Below are positions 16,225 to 22,190 of a stretch of 34,609 bases of DNA, in pieces. The stretch's first letter is position 1; each line of letters starts with the position of its first letter. The DNA is taken from NCBI GenBank assembly GCA_903887005.1, contig CAISOH010000411.1, positions 1-34,609 on the forward strand, written 5' to 3'. Position numbers and translations under genes: made by a program. The stretch is from an uncultured Bacteroidota bacterium. Its GTDB lineage: Bacteria; Bacteroidota; Bacteroidia; Chitinophagales; Chitinophagaceae. A model generated the notes under the pieces. The model saw only the letters and a list, made by a program, of their open reading frames with translations, was not told the DNA's origin and did no database searches.

Positions 16225-16342
16225 CTAAAATACAAGCCATACTTTGATTATTTATGCTAATAGAGGTAAAGGTTAAATCAATAATTACATGGAAACAGGC
16301 ATATATTTTGGCATTTATTGGGAAATATGCATGGATTTTAGC

Positions 16343-16350
16343 TATTTTTG
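16343..16350 (+). promoter_or_regulatory. TAnnTTTG promoter box (TATTTTTG) of the small lipoprotein gene
   Basis: Exact match, 19 bases upstream of the ATG at 16370. It gives the 43-codon frame independent support. Confidence 0.5.
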
Positions 16351-16369
16351 AATAAAGATATCCACCTCA

Positions 16370-16501
16370 ATGAACTATTCTAAAAAGGCGACAATAGCAG
16401 CAGGGCTCCTTATAATCCTATTTATAAGTTCCTGTGTAATTAAGCCGCATCCACGTTACTATCACAGAAATAAAAAACTGTTTTATCACCATGTTTATTA
16501 A
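16370..16501 (+). CDS. Very small putative lipoprotein, 43 aa
   Basis: The frame MNYSKKATIAAGLLIILFIS is followed by SC, giving a basic n-region, a hydrophobic helix and a lipobox-like FISSC near residue 24. The mature part is only about 20 residues and rich in His, Tyr and Lys (KPHPRYYHRN, YHHVY). A TAnnTTTG promoter precedes it. Small secreted lipoproteins of this kind are common and usually unannotated in Bacteroidota; no function can be proposed. Confidence 0.55.
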   Translation: MNYSKKATIAAGLLIILFISSCVIKPHPRYYHRNKKLFYHHVY

Positions 16502-16548
16502 GACATGTCCTATGTTATTTTTCTAATCCGGCTTAATACAAGTGAAAA

Positions 16549-16575
16549 GGCTAAATACGATTTCCGCATTTAGCC
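16549..16575 (-). terminator. Terminator of the trigger factor gene
   Basis: GGCTAAAT and ATTTAGCC pair across an 11-base loop. Read on the minus strand, the stem is followed by CTTTTC, a short T-run, 29 bases after the tig stop codon. Confidence 0.6.
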
Positions 16576-16603
16576 CTATAATTTAAGAAAGAATTGAATT
16601 CAA

Positions 16604-17989
16604 TTAATGATGGTGATGGTGCGCCGCATGTGCATCGCCCAATTTAAAGAAAGCTTCTTCATCTATTTCCTTTTCTTCAATTGTGAGTTGTGTTTCGAGA
16701 AACTGGAACAGCTTGGTGATCAGAATCCGGCGATAAGTTTCATCGAGCATTTTTTCGTCCTTGGATATTTTCTGCATATAGCCTTCCATCCATGGCGCCT
16801 GGTCTTCATCATCCGGCCCAAGCCCGAAATAGGCCAGTACACGCGCTTTAACGTCTTTGTTCACTTCTTCACGTGTAACCGTAATATTATGCTCCTGCAT
16901 CAGCTTATCTGAAATAAGCTGCCAGCGCAACTGGTGCTCAAAACTTCCGAATTCATGTTCTACTTCATGCTCAGATTTTGGTTTTTCGCCACCTTCCCTC
17001 ATCCAGCGCTTCAGGAAAGCAACCGGAAGATGGATTGGAGTATTATGTACCAGCAATTCATATATTTCATTTTGCAGCCGCTCGCCGGTAATACGGTCGA
17101 ACTCGCGTGATAATTCTGCCTTTATCTTTTCCCTGAAATCGGCTTCATCCTTTACTTCTGTATTCTGGAATACCTGGGCATACAATTCTGTACCTAATTC
17201 CTGGGGTATCAGGTGACCTACTTTGGTAATCGTAAGTTTGAAATATTGATCAGCAGCTTCCGGGCTGGTTTTCAGGGGGTCTTTCAGGAAGTTTTGTAAT
17301 TCCTCTTCTGTACACACATCCGCAGGACGGAAAACAATAGTATCTCCCGGATTTTTGCCCATCACCTTATCTTTCAGTCCGGAGGGCATTTTGTCAAGTA
17401 CTACGGTATCCTCTATTTTCTTATCAGTCTCCGTTACATTTCCATCGGCATCACAGGGTTCGTAAGCCGCGTATATAATATTCTCCTTATCAGTAACAAC
17501 TTCCTGTGCATCCACCTTACCATAGCGGCGCTTGATGCGCTCAATTTCATCATCCATCATTTTTTCGGTGACGGTTATCTTGTAGCGGGTGAGATGGGTA
17601 TGGTCTTTAACTGCGGGTATTTCAAATTCAGGTTTTAATCCTATCTCGAAAGCAAAATCAATGTCTTCCGGTTGATTGAAGTCTAATTGGGTTCTGTTTG
17701 TATCAGGCAATATCATTGGCTGAGCGAAAATAGAAAGCCGTTCATCCTTCAAATAGTTTTCTAATTTTTTCCCGGCGCTGCGAACTACTTCTTCATTAAA
17801 GATAGACGGGCCGTACATCTTACGCATCATGCCCATGGGTACCATGCCCTTGCGAAACCCAGGGATATTCGCTTTTTTGGCATATTCCTTCAGGGTTTTC
17901 TCGAATGAAGGCAAATAGTCGCCTTTTTCCAGTTTTACAGTAATCTTATCGTGAAGCGTTCCAATATTTTCGCGCGTTACAGTAGCCAT
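16604..17989 (-). CDS. tig: Trigger factor, ribosome-associated chaperone / prolyl isomerase
   Basis: A 461-aa trigger factor. The N-terminal ribosome-binding domain carries the signature IPGFRKGMVPMGMMRKMYG (GFRxGxxP loop) near residues 39-58. A short PPIase-like insert follows (about 150-250), then the long helical C-terminal domain with the arms (FREKIKAELSREFDRIT, ITVTREEVNKDVKARVLAYF). The PPIase region is diverged from E. coli, as usual in Bacteroidota. The C-terminus is His-rich (GDAHAAHHHHH); this is chromosomal and flanked by natural sequence, so it is not a cloning tag. The ATG at 17987-17989 is standard. In many bacteria clpP and clpX follow tig; here neither does. Confidence 0.93.
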   Translation of the reverse strand: MATVTRENIGTLHDKITVKLEKGDYLPSFEKTLKEYAKKANIPGFRKGMVPMGMMRKMYGPSIFNEEVVRSAGKKLENYLKDERLSIFAQPMILPDTNRTQLDFNQPEDIDFAFEIGLKPEFEIPAVKDHTHLTRYKITVTEKMMDDEIERIKRRYGKVDAQEVVTDKENIIYAAYEPCDADGNVTETDKKIEDTVVLDKMPSGLKDKVMGKNPGDTIVFRPADVCTEEELQNFLKDPLKTSPEAADQYFKLTITKVGHLIPQELGTELYAQVFQNTEVKDEADFREKIKAELSREFDRITGERLQNEIYELLVHNTPIHLPVAFLKRWMREGGEKPKSEHEVEHEFGSFEHQLRWQLISDKLMQEHNITVTREEVNKDVKARVLAYFGLGPDDEDQAPWMEGYMQKISKDEKMLDETYRRILITKLFQFLETQLTIEEKEIDEEAFFKLGDAHAAHHHHH

Positions 17990-18015
17990 ATTGTGTAATT
18001 TATGTTGTTAAAAAT

Positions 18016-18047
18016 AGCCGGAGTCCGGGATTAACCAGGCTCCGGCT
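18016..18047 (-). terminator. Terminator between the tRNA-Leu remnant and tig
   Basis: AGCCGGAG (18016-18023) pairs with CTCCGGCT (18040-18047). On the minus strand it is followed by ATTTTTA. It lies 52 bases beyond the displaced 3' end of tRNA-Leu and is probably the original terminator of that tRNA gene. Confidence 0.65.
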
Positions 18048-18063
18048 TTTACATTTTCCAAAA

Positions 18064-18086
18064 GGAGCCGCAAACGTTGCGTCTCC
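18064..18086. repeat. REP-like palindrome with GACGCAA core
   Basis: GGAGCCGCAA and TTGCGTCTCC pair with one mismatch around ACG. A sister palindrome with the same TTGCGTCT arm is at 24383-24401. Confidence 0.5.
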
Positions 18087-18098
18087 GCAATTTATCGT

Positions 18099-18149
18099 GT
18101 GCGGGTGGAGGGACTCGAACCCCCATGCCTCGCGGCACCAGATCCTAAG
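18099..18149 (-). repeat. Left attachment-site copy: displaced 3' half of tRNA-Leu
   Basis: Identical over 51 bases to 22012-22062. On its right the sequence turns at once into ACGCGCC, not tRNA, so it cannot form a tRNA. Confidence 0.9.
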
Positions 18150-18248
18150 ACGCGCCTAAAAGTGCTCCAAACGCATAAAAATCAATACTTTTTATAATTC
18201 TATTTTATTAATGTTGCTATTTTGATAGAATAACTGAAACATCAGTTC

Positions 18249-18270
18249 TGTGCGATTTTTTGTGCAATTT
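18249..18270 (+). repeat. Putative integrase arm sites, left end
   Basis: CTGTGCGATT and TTTGTGCAATT in tandem, about 110 bp before the recombinase start. The same word occurs twice at 21928-21951 in the same orientation. Just to the right, a minus-strand TATCTTTG box (18285-18292) points toward the left end of the element. Confidence 0.45.
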
Positions 18271-18380
18271 TTTTTTAAGGTGGCAAAGATAAAACAATTT
18301 GCTGGAGTTAAACAAAAATTAGAACACCAGACTATTTCTGTCGTCTGAATCTGCTACACTTGCGATATAAGTTAATAGTG

Positions 18381-19622
18381 ATGAAGAAAGCAGAAAATTC
18401 TAAAGCCGGTAGTGTCTATCCTTTTCTGGATGCCAGAACACCAATGAAAAATAGTAACATGTTACCGGTTAAGTTGTCCGTTAATATTAAAGGGGAAGTA
18501 TTCCGGGTAGGATTGAAACTCTCTGCCATACCGGAAATTTTTGATAAAGCCATTTCATCAAAAGGTTCCATAACTAACGAAGCGAAAAAGCTCAAAGCAG
18601 AAATTGATATATATGTGAATAAAGCGAAAGAAATTTTTGAGCAGTACCCTACAGCTAACCAAAAAATGTTTATTAACCTGTTTAAATCAGGGAGTGAATT
18701 GAAAGTGAGCGGTAAAACTGACATGGCGGTTCTGTTTCAAAGCAAAATAAATGAATTGATTGCAGAGGATAGGGCCGGTAGCATAAGTTTCTATGAATCG
18801 GCTTTAGCGACTTTCCAGAAATTCAGAAAGACGTTTTATCTTGAGGACGTAACGGTCGAGTGGCTCAAAGCATTCCGTGCCTGGTACATGAACAAAGGCA
18901 ATTCAAATGCAACGGTGCAAATACAAATGCGTTGTGTTAGACACATATATAATCGCGCAATTAAGGATGGTTATATTTCACAGGGGATGTACCCTTTCAA
19001 GGACTTTACAATCGGGACTGCATCGAAATCTAAAAATGTACTCTATCCGCAACAGGTAGAAATGCTATGGAATTATAAACCACTAATTTCAGAACAGATC
19101 AGATCAAAGGATTTTTTTATACTGTTATATCTCCTGAATGGCATGAATATAAAAGATGCTTTGAGCTTGAGAGGGACTCACATCAAAGGAGATATGATTT
19201 CGTTCGTCCGGGCTAAAACATCAAAAACCAATTCGGAAACGAAAGAAATAATTGTTTATCTGCACCCCGAAGCAAAACGAATCATGGAAAAATACGGCAG
19301 CCTGAATACAAACGACTATATTTTTCCATATTTCAGGGGTACTAAATCGGACATTGAACGAAAGAGGGTAAAAGATTTAATAAGCCACAACTTAAACAGG
19401 ACTATAAGGCCAATCGGTGTTGCAATTGGATTACCGATGCGCTTGACATTAAACCTGGCTCGCCATTCGTATGCTACCAGGTTAAAAATAGATGGAGTTT
19501 CTACAGCGTTTATAAGCGATGCGCTTGGTCACAGCACCGGTGCCATTACAGCCCACTACCTCAAAACGCTGCCGGACGACCAATATAGAAGGATTGGCGA
19601 GACCTTACTCAACTTTGAATAA
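18381..19622 (+). CDS. Tyrosine recombinase (phage-integrase family, Bacteroidota type)
   Basis: A 413-aa integrase. It has an N-terminal arm-binding region (MKKAENSKAGSVYPFLDAR onward), a SAM-like core-binding domain (about 105-210, FYESALATFQKFRKTF ... VRHIYNRAIKDG), and a catalytic domain at about 220-410. In the last, LLNGMNIKDALSL stands where many members have RGxN, so the first catalytic Arg is replaced by Asn, a variant I know from other Bacteroidota integrases. Then come NLARHSYATRLKIDG with the second Arg, LGHST and the nucleophile region HYLKTL. It lies 230 bp inside the left attachment repeat, as expected for a tRNA-targeting element. The ATG at 18381 is preferred over a TTG at 18360 that overlaps a promoter-like TACACTTG (18355-18362). 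Confidence 0.92.
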   Translation: MKKAENSKAGSVYPFLDARTPMKNSNMLPVKLSVNIKGEVFRVGLKLSAIPEIFDKAISSKGSITNEAKKLKAEIDIYVNKAKEIFEQYPTANQKMFINLFKSGSELKVSGKTDMAVLFQSKINELIAEDRAGSISFYESALATFQKFRKTFYLEDVTVEWLKAFRAWYMNKGNSNATVQIQMRCVRHIYNRAIKDGYISQGMYPFKDFTIGTASKSKNVLYPQQVEMLWNYKPLISEQIRSKDFFILLYLLNGMNIKDALSLRGTHIKGDMISFVRAKTSKTNSETKEIIVYLHPEAKRIMEKYGSLNTNDYIFPYFRGTKSDIERKRVKDLISHNLNRTIRPIGVAIGLPMRLTLNLARHSYATRLKIDGVSTAFISDALGHSTGAITAHYLKTLPDDQYRRIGETLLNFE

Positions 19623-19662
19623 CTGCTGACGTGCATTAATCAAAATACGACCAACGAACGTA

Positions 19663-19851
19663 TTAGTCCTCCTTTAAAATGAAGTCAATCTTGTAGTCAC
19701 GTATTTCGCCTAAATTCTCCTTAATGAAATCATCCCACGGGAGTATTTTACCAGTTCCTATATCGCAGACTACAATACCTTTGTCGGTAATAGTTATCTT
19801 CTTTTTTCTAAAAATCTCACGAGGAAGCTCGTTGGTAAGATATTCAAACAT
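19663..19851 (-). CDS. Hypothetical protein, 62 aa, element-borne
   Basis: The small acidic/basic chain MFEYLTNELPREIFRKKKIT, then ITDKGIVVCDIGTGKILPWD and DYKIDFILKED, reads like a compact beta-rich domain. No family is recognised and no membrane segment is seen. It is convergent with the recombinase gene, with 40 bp between their ends, inside the tRNA-Leu element. An ATG and stop frame it cleanly. It could be an excision or control factor by position, but nothing in the sequence shows this. Confidence 0.5.
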   Translation of the reverse strand: MFEYLTNELPREIFRKKKITITDKGIVVCDIGTGKILPWDDFIKENLGEIRDYKIDFILKED

Positions 19852-19903
19852 TTTTCAAGCATTTTATATGTAAGTGAATCAATTTAACCCCCAATGGGTA
19901 TTT

Positions 19904-20200
19904 CTATATTTGCATCCCACGCCACGTTCCCATATACGCATCACCTTCCCAAAACGGCCTCAGTTCCGCCTGACTCAACGTAACCGGATTTTCCTCGAAA
20001 CTCCAGAAGATTGCTGGTCGTTCTTCGAGTAATTCCAGAGACCTTATGAAAATGTCCGATGACCTAATTTCTATATCATCTTCCAAGCGATGACCAGCTC
20101 TCCATTGTCTTGCTTGCTCAGTAGTACACTGATGCAATTGAATTAAATTTAGACGAGTATTTGAAAGAGTATATTCGTAACGTGGTTTTTCTTGCAACAA
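19904..20200 (-). CDS. Unknown protein fragment, element-borne
   Basis: The frame encodes HQCTTEQARQWRAGHRLEDD, SSDIFIRSLELLEERPAIFW and TLSQAELRPFWEGDAYMGTW, which looks like genuine protein. The only start is a TTG at 20198-20200, and the first 25 or so codons overlap the ATPase fragment on the other strand. That makes it probable that the true 5' end is missing and that a rearrangement joined the two genes near 20110-20160. The end is also odd: the stop falls in the complement of a plus-strand TATATTTG promoter box (19905-19912). No family recognised. Confidence 0.4.
   Translation of the reverse strand: MLQEKPRYEYTLSNTRLNLIQLHQCTTEQARQWRAGHRLEDDIEIRSSDIFIRSLELLEERPAIFWSFEENPVTLSQAELRPFWEGDAYMGTWRGMQI
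19905..19912 (+). promoter_or_regulatory. Orphan plus-strand promoter box (TATATTTG)
   Basis: An exact consensus followed by CATCCC, the usual context of a Bacteroidota gene start, but no plus-strand gene begins here. It may be the surviving promoter of the lost 5' part of the ATPase gene, or drive it over the intervening fragment. Confidence 0.35.
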
Positions 20201-20559
20201 ACGAAGGAATATTGATTGAATTTAATGATGAAAATCCAGAACCTTATATAGGGAAGTTTAGACCGATTGAAATAAATATTTTGGTAGATAATCTTTTTAG
20301 CAACTCAAAAAAGGCTGGAGCCACAGAATTTAAAGTTGGAATAAAACGTCAAAATAATAATGTTGTAATCTCGTTTTCAGATAATGGGAAAGGAATCGAA
20401 GAAAATAAATTAAAGGACATATTCAAATATGGATATACTACTTCCGAGGGATCTGGCATTGGTTTATTTCATGTAAAAGAAATAATTCAGAGAATAGGTG
20501 GAAAACTTGAAATTGAAAGCGAAGTTAAAAAAGGAACAACTATAAAAATTATTTTATGA
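20125..20559 (+). pseudogene. GHKL (histidine-kinase-type) ATPase domain, N-terminally truncated
   Basis: The frame is open from just after a TAG at 20122-20124; the first start codon is a TTG at 20161. It encodes one HATPase_c domain: N-box NILVDNLFSNSKKAGA, G1 box FSDNGKGIEENKL, F-box-like IFKYGYTTSEGS, G2 box GSGIGLFHVKEII, and the usual IGGKLEIESEVKKGTTIKI end. There is no H-box helix with a phospho-accepting His. The residues before the TTG (AIELNLDEYLKEYI) still look like kinase linker, so an upstream part is lost. The stop overlaps the start of the receiver gene by 4 bp, so the two were translated together. By family memory, such ATPases with a small receiver partner occur in paraMORC/m5C-methylase conflict loci; this is inference. 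Confidence 0.7.
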
Positions 20560-20954
20560 GGAAATTAAAAGTTTTATGGGTCGAAGATGATCTTAATTTT
20601 GGTAATTCAATTCATTTCAGAATTGGCGATGATTGTAATGAAATGGGGATTGAGTTGGAAGACCCTGAGCTTCTTCAAAATGGGAATTATGTTTGGGATA
20701 CGATAAGAGATCTGAAACCAGATATTATTATGATGGATCATAATCTTGAAGACGTTCGAATCAATGGTTCCAATGTAATTGTTGAAATTAGATTTTTGGA
20801 TAATGAAACACCAATAATTTTTTATAGTTCTGAAATGGACGGAAGATTAATGAAATTAGTTGAAGGTGAGAATAAAGTTTATACTTCGACAAGAGCTGAC
20901 GTACATTCTGAATTGCTCCGCCTAATTAGAAAAGAATTTGCACCTGGCGGATAA
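20556..20954 (+). CDS. Stand-alone receiver-domain protein
   Basis: A 132-aa CheY-like domain with no output domain. Seen are the acidic pair in LWVEDDLNFG (D11/D12), the phospho-acceptor D61 in IIMMDHNLEDV, and the switch Ser in IIFYSSEMDG. The conserved Lys before the last helix is not found: that region reads NKVYTSTRADVHSELL. Its function may therefore not follow the normal phospho-switch. The ATG overlaps the stop of the GHKL gene (ATGA), indicating an operon. Its 3' end overlaps the convergent glycosylase gene by 33 bp. Confidence 0.8.
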   Translation: MRKLKVLWVEDDLNFGNSIHFRIGDDCNEMGIELEDPELLQNGNYVWDTIRDLKPDIIMMDHNLEDVRINGSNVIVEIRFLDNETPIIFYSSEMDGRLMKLVEGENKVYTSTRADVHSELLRLIRKEFAPGG

Positions 20955-21578
20955 TGTGCATTCTGTACAAAGTGGTTTATGTGCTTTACAAACCAAGCCA
21001 GCATAGTCAAGTATAGCCCAATTAATTTCTTTTGATTTAGGATGATTTACAATCATTAAGGAAAGCCTTTGTAGGTATGGATCATAACGAATGTCAGCCT
21101 TAGTCCGTGCTCCAAAATACCTTTCCAACAATCTCGCCATATTCACATCAAGTAGAGGACTTGGTCGTTTCAAAATAATTAATTCAACAGCATTTGAAAT
21201 ATATTGCCCAAGGAAAGGAATTGACTCAAGTTCATCTCTTTCCTTGGGTAATCTACCCTTGCGTTTTACCATCTCGTTCGCTAAACTTTGGAGTCGTTTT
21301 GCTCTTTGCTTGTATAATCCAATGGGCTTTAAGTATTTTTCTAACGACTCAATATCTGTAGTCATCAGTGATTTCCAATCAGGAAAATCTTTAATAAAGG
21401 AATTAAAAAAACGTGAAACGGTTTCAGCTTTTGTTCTTTGAAGTAATGTCTCTGCAATAATTATCTGGTAATTGTTCAATTTACTCATGCGCCAAGGAAA
21501 TTTACGCCCGAACTTTCTATACCAATCGAGTAAAAAAGATTGCAATTCGCTAATATTTTCTGTCGTAATTTCTGCCAC
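20922..21578 (-). CDS. HhH-GPD DNA glycosylase, Mig-like (G:T mismatch thymine glycosylase), [4Fe-4S]
   Basis: A 218-aa endonuclease III/MutY-superfamily enzyme. Seen: FPWR near residue 27, ETLLQRTKAETVSRFF (MutY has LQQT), IGLYKQRAKRLQSLA, a degenerate helix-hairpin-helix IPFLGQYISNAVE, the catalytic Asp in LLDVNMARLLERYF (D144) and cluster ligands C197-x6-C204-x2-C207-x5-C213. The residue after the hairpin is Tyr (Y126), where endonuclease III has Lys and MutY Ser. Tyr with this Asp is the pair of Mig.MthI, which removes T from G:T mismatches made by deamination of 5-methylcytosine. It lacks the C-terminal MutY domain. It is therefore more likely a G:T than an A:8-oxoG enzyme. A TAAATTTG promoter lies 3 bases before a GTG at 21576-21578, chosen as start. 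Mig genes usually travel with an m5C methyltransferase; none is in the element. Confidence 0.82.
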   Translation of the reverse strand: MAEITTENISELQSFLLDWYRKFGRKFPWRMSKLNNYQIIIAETLLQRTKAETVSRFFNSFIKDFPDWKSLMTTDIESLEKYLKPIGLYKQRAKRLQSLANEMVKRKGRLPKERDELESIPFLGQYISNAVELIILKRPSPLLDVNMARLLERYFGARTKADIRYDPYLQRLSLMIVNHPKSKEINWAILDYAGLVCKAHKPLCTECTLSARCKFFSN

Positions 21579-21581
21579 GTA

Positions 21582-21589
21582 CAAATTTA
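21582..21589 (-). promoter_or_regulatory. TAnnTTTG promoter box (TAAATTTG) of the glycosylase gene
   Basis: An exact minus-strand match. It ends 3 bases before the GTG start, which implies a leaderless transcript, and it overlaps the alternative TTG start at 21582-21584. Confidence 0.5.
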
Positions 21590-21860
21590 CGATTTAATGT
21601 TACGCTGAATTGAACTCTATCTATATAACCCACCGTAAGTAGAGGACGAGGTCAATATTTACACGTTGAAAAACGTAATGTAATTTTTAGAGACATGCCG
21701 GATGGCAGAATCAGTACTGGTGAATTTCATTCACCTTGAGACGCGCCAAACAATAACAGCAAATTACAATAGGAAACGCGAAGAACCTTGACTGTAGGGG
21801 TTTTCAAGAGAGCATATGACCTTGCCAAATCATGAGATGTGCAATGCAAGTAATGAAAAA

Positions 21861-21887
21861 GCGGGTGTGGTGAAATGGCAGACACAC
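21861..21887 (+). repeat. Inverted 27-bp copy of the 5' half of tRNA-Leu
   Basis: The 27 bases are identical to the first 27 bases of tRNA-Leu (complement of 22067-22093), covering the acceptor strand, D-arm and start of the anticodon stem. They then diverge. The copy is in the opposite orientation, 180 bp from the real gene, with no promoter box before it. Confidence 0.85.
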
Positions 21888-21927
21888 TGGACAATCAATC
21901 AATTATACTTAAAATAAAAAATAGTGC

Positions 21928-21951
21928 TTTGTGCAATTCTTTGTGCAAATC
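21928..21951 (+). repeat. Putative integrase arm sites, right end
   Basis: TTTGTGCAATTC and TTTGTGCAAATC are tandem 12-bp near-repeats, about 60 bp inside the right attachment repeat, matching the pair at 18249-18270. Confidence 0.45.
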
Positions 21952-21960
21952 GTTTTTATA

Positions 21961-21998
21961 TAAAATAAAAAAGCAGTTACAAATAAATGTAACTGCTT
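21961..21998 (-). terminator. Terminator downstream of tRNA-Leu
   Basis: AAGCAGTTAC and GTAACTGCTT form a perfect 10-bp stem with an 8-base loop. On the minus strand it is followed by TTTTTTATTTTA. It lies 15 bases past the tRNA 3' end, inside the element, so the element brought a replacement terminator. Confidence 0.8.
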
Positions 21999-22011
21999 GA
22001 TTACTAACTGA

Positions 22012-22062
22012 GTGCGGGTGGAGGGACTCGAACCCCCATGCCTCGCGGCACCAGATCCTAAG
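22012..22062 (-). repeat. Right attachment-site copy within tRNA-Leu
   Basis: 51 bases identical to 18099-18149. It ends at the anticodon loop, the usual crossover area for tRNA-targeting tyrosine recombinases. Confidence 0.9.
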
Positions 22063-22093
22063 TCTGGTGTGTCTGCCATTTCACCACACCCGC
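22013..22093 (-). tRNA. tRNA-Leu, anticodon UAG
   Basis: Read on the minus strand: acceptor GCGGGTG pairing with CACCCGC, D-arm TGGTGAAATGGCAGACACA, anticodon stem-loop CCAGA-CTTAGGA-TCTGG with anticodon TAG, a variable arm (TGCCGCGAGGCA-type hairpin, class II), and the T-arm GGGGGTTCGAGTCCCTC-like segment. CCA is not encoded. It is intact although a mobile element uses its 3' half as attachment site. Confidence 0.95.
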
Positions 22094-22104
22094 TTTTGGG
22101 ACGG

Positions 22105-22112
22105 CAAAGGTA
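22105..22112 (-). promoter_or_regulatory. TAnnTTTG promoter box (TACCTTTG) of tRNA-Leu
   Basis: An exact minus-strand match 11 bases upstream of the tRNA 5' end. Confidence 0.6.
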
Positions 22113-22114
22113 GT

Positions 22115-22146
22115 AAATTCAAAATTCAAAATTCAAAATTCAAAAA
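22115..22146. repeat. TTCAAAA simple repeat
   Basis: Four to five tandem copies of a 7-bp unit upstream of the tRNA-Leu promoter. The same unit is repeated at 28653-28683 upstream of carB. Confidence 0.7.
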
Positions 22147-22190
22147 GTAAATATGCAAGCAATGAAAACAGGGATATAAAAATCAGCAAT

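Larger units (their letters stand above)
18099..22062. mobile_element. Integrative element in tRNA-Leu(UAG), about 3.9 kb
   Basis: The element is bounded by a perfect 51-bp direct repeat (18099-18149 and 22012-22062) that equals the 3' part of tRNA-Leu from the anticodon loop to just past the acceptor end. It carries a tyrosine recombinase gene at the left end, arm-type repeats near both ends, and accessory genes (small hypothetical proteins, GHKL ATPase fragment, receiver protein, Mig-like glycosylase). The copy at 22012-22062 keeps the tRNA intact, and the copy at 18099-18149 is the displaced original. No replication or transfer genes are present, so it would be a minimal, probably decayed, element. 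Confidence 0.85.

Noticed and set aside
20922-21578. Housekeeping MutY (A:8-oxoG glycosylase)
   Set aside because: It lacks the C-terminal MutY recognition domain and has Tyr, not Ser, at the residue after the hairpin, and it sits on a mobile element.
21625-21860. Possible RNA gene in the right end of the element
   Set aside because: ACGCGAAGAACCTT resembles a short word of 16S rRNA, but flanking bases do not match and no consistent fold was seen.
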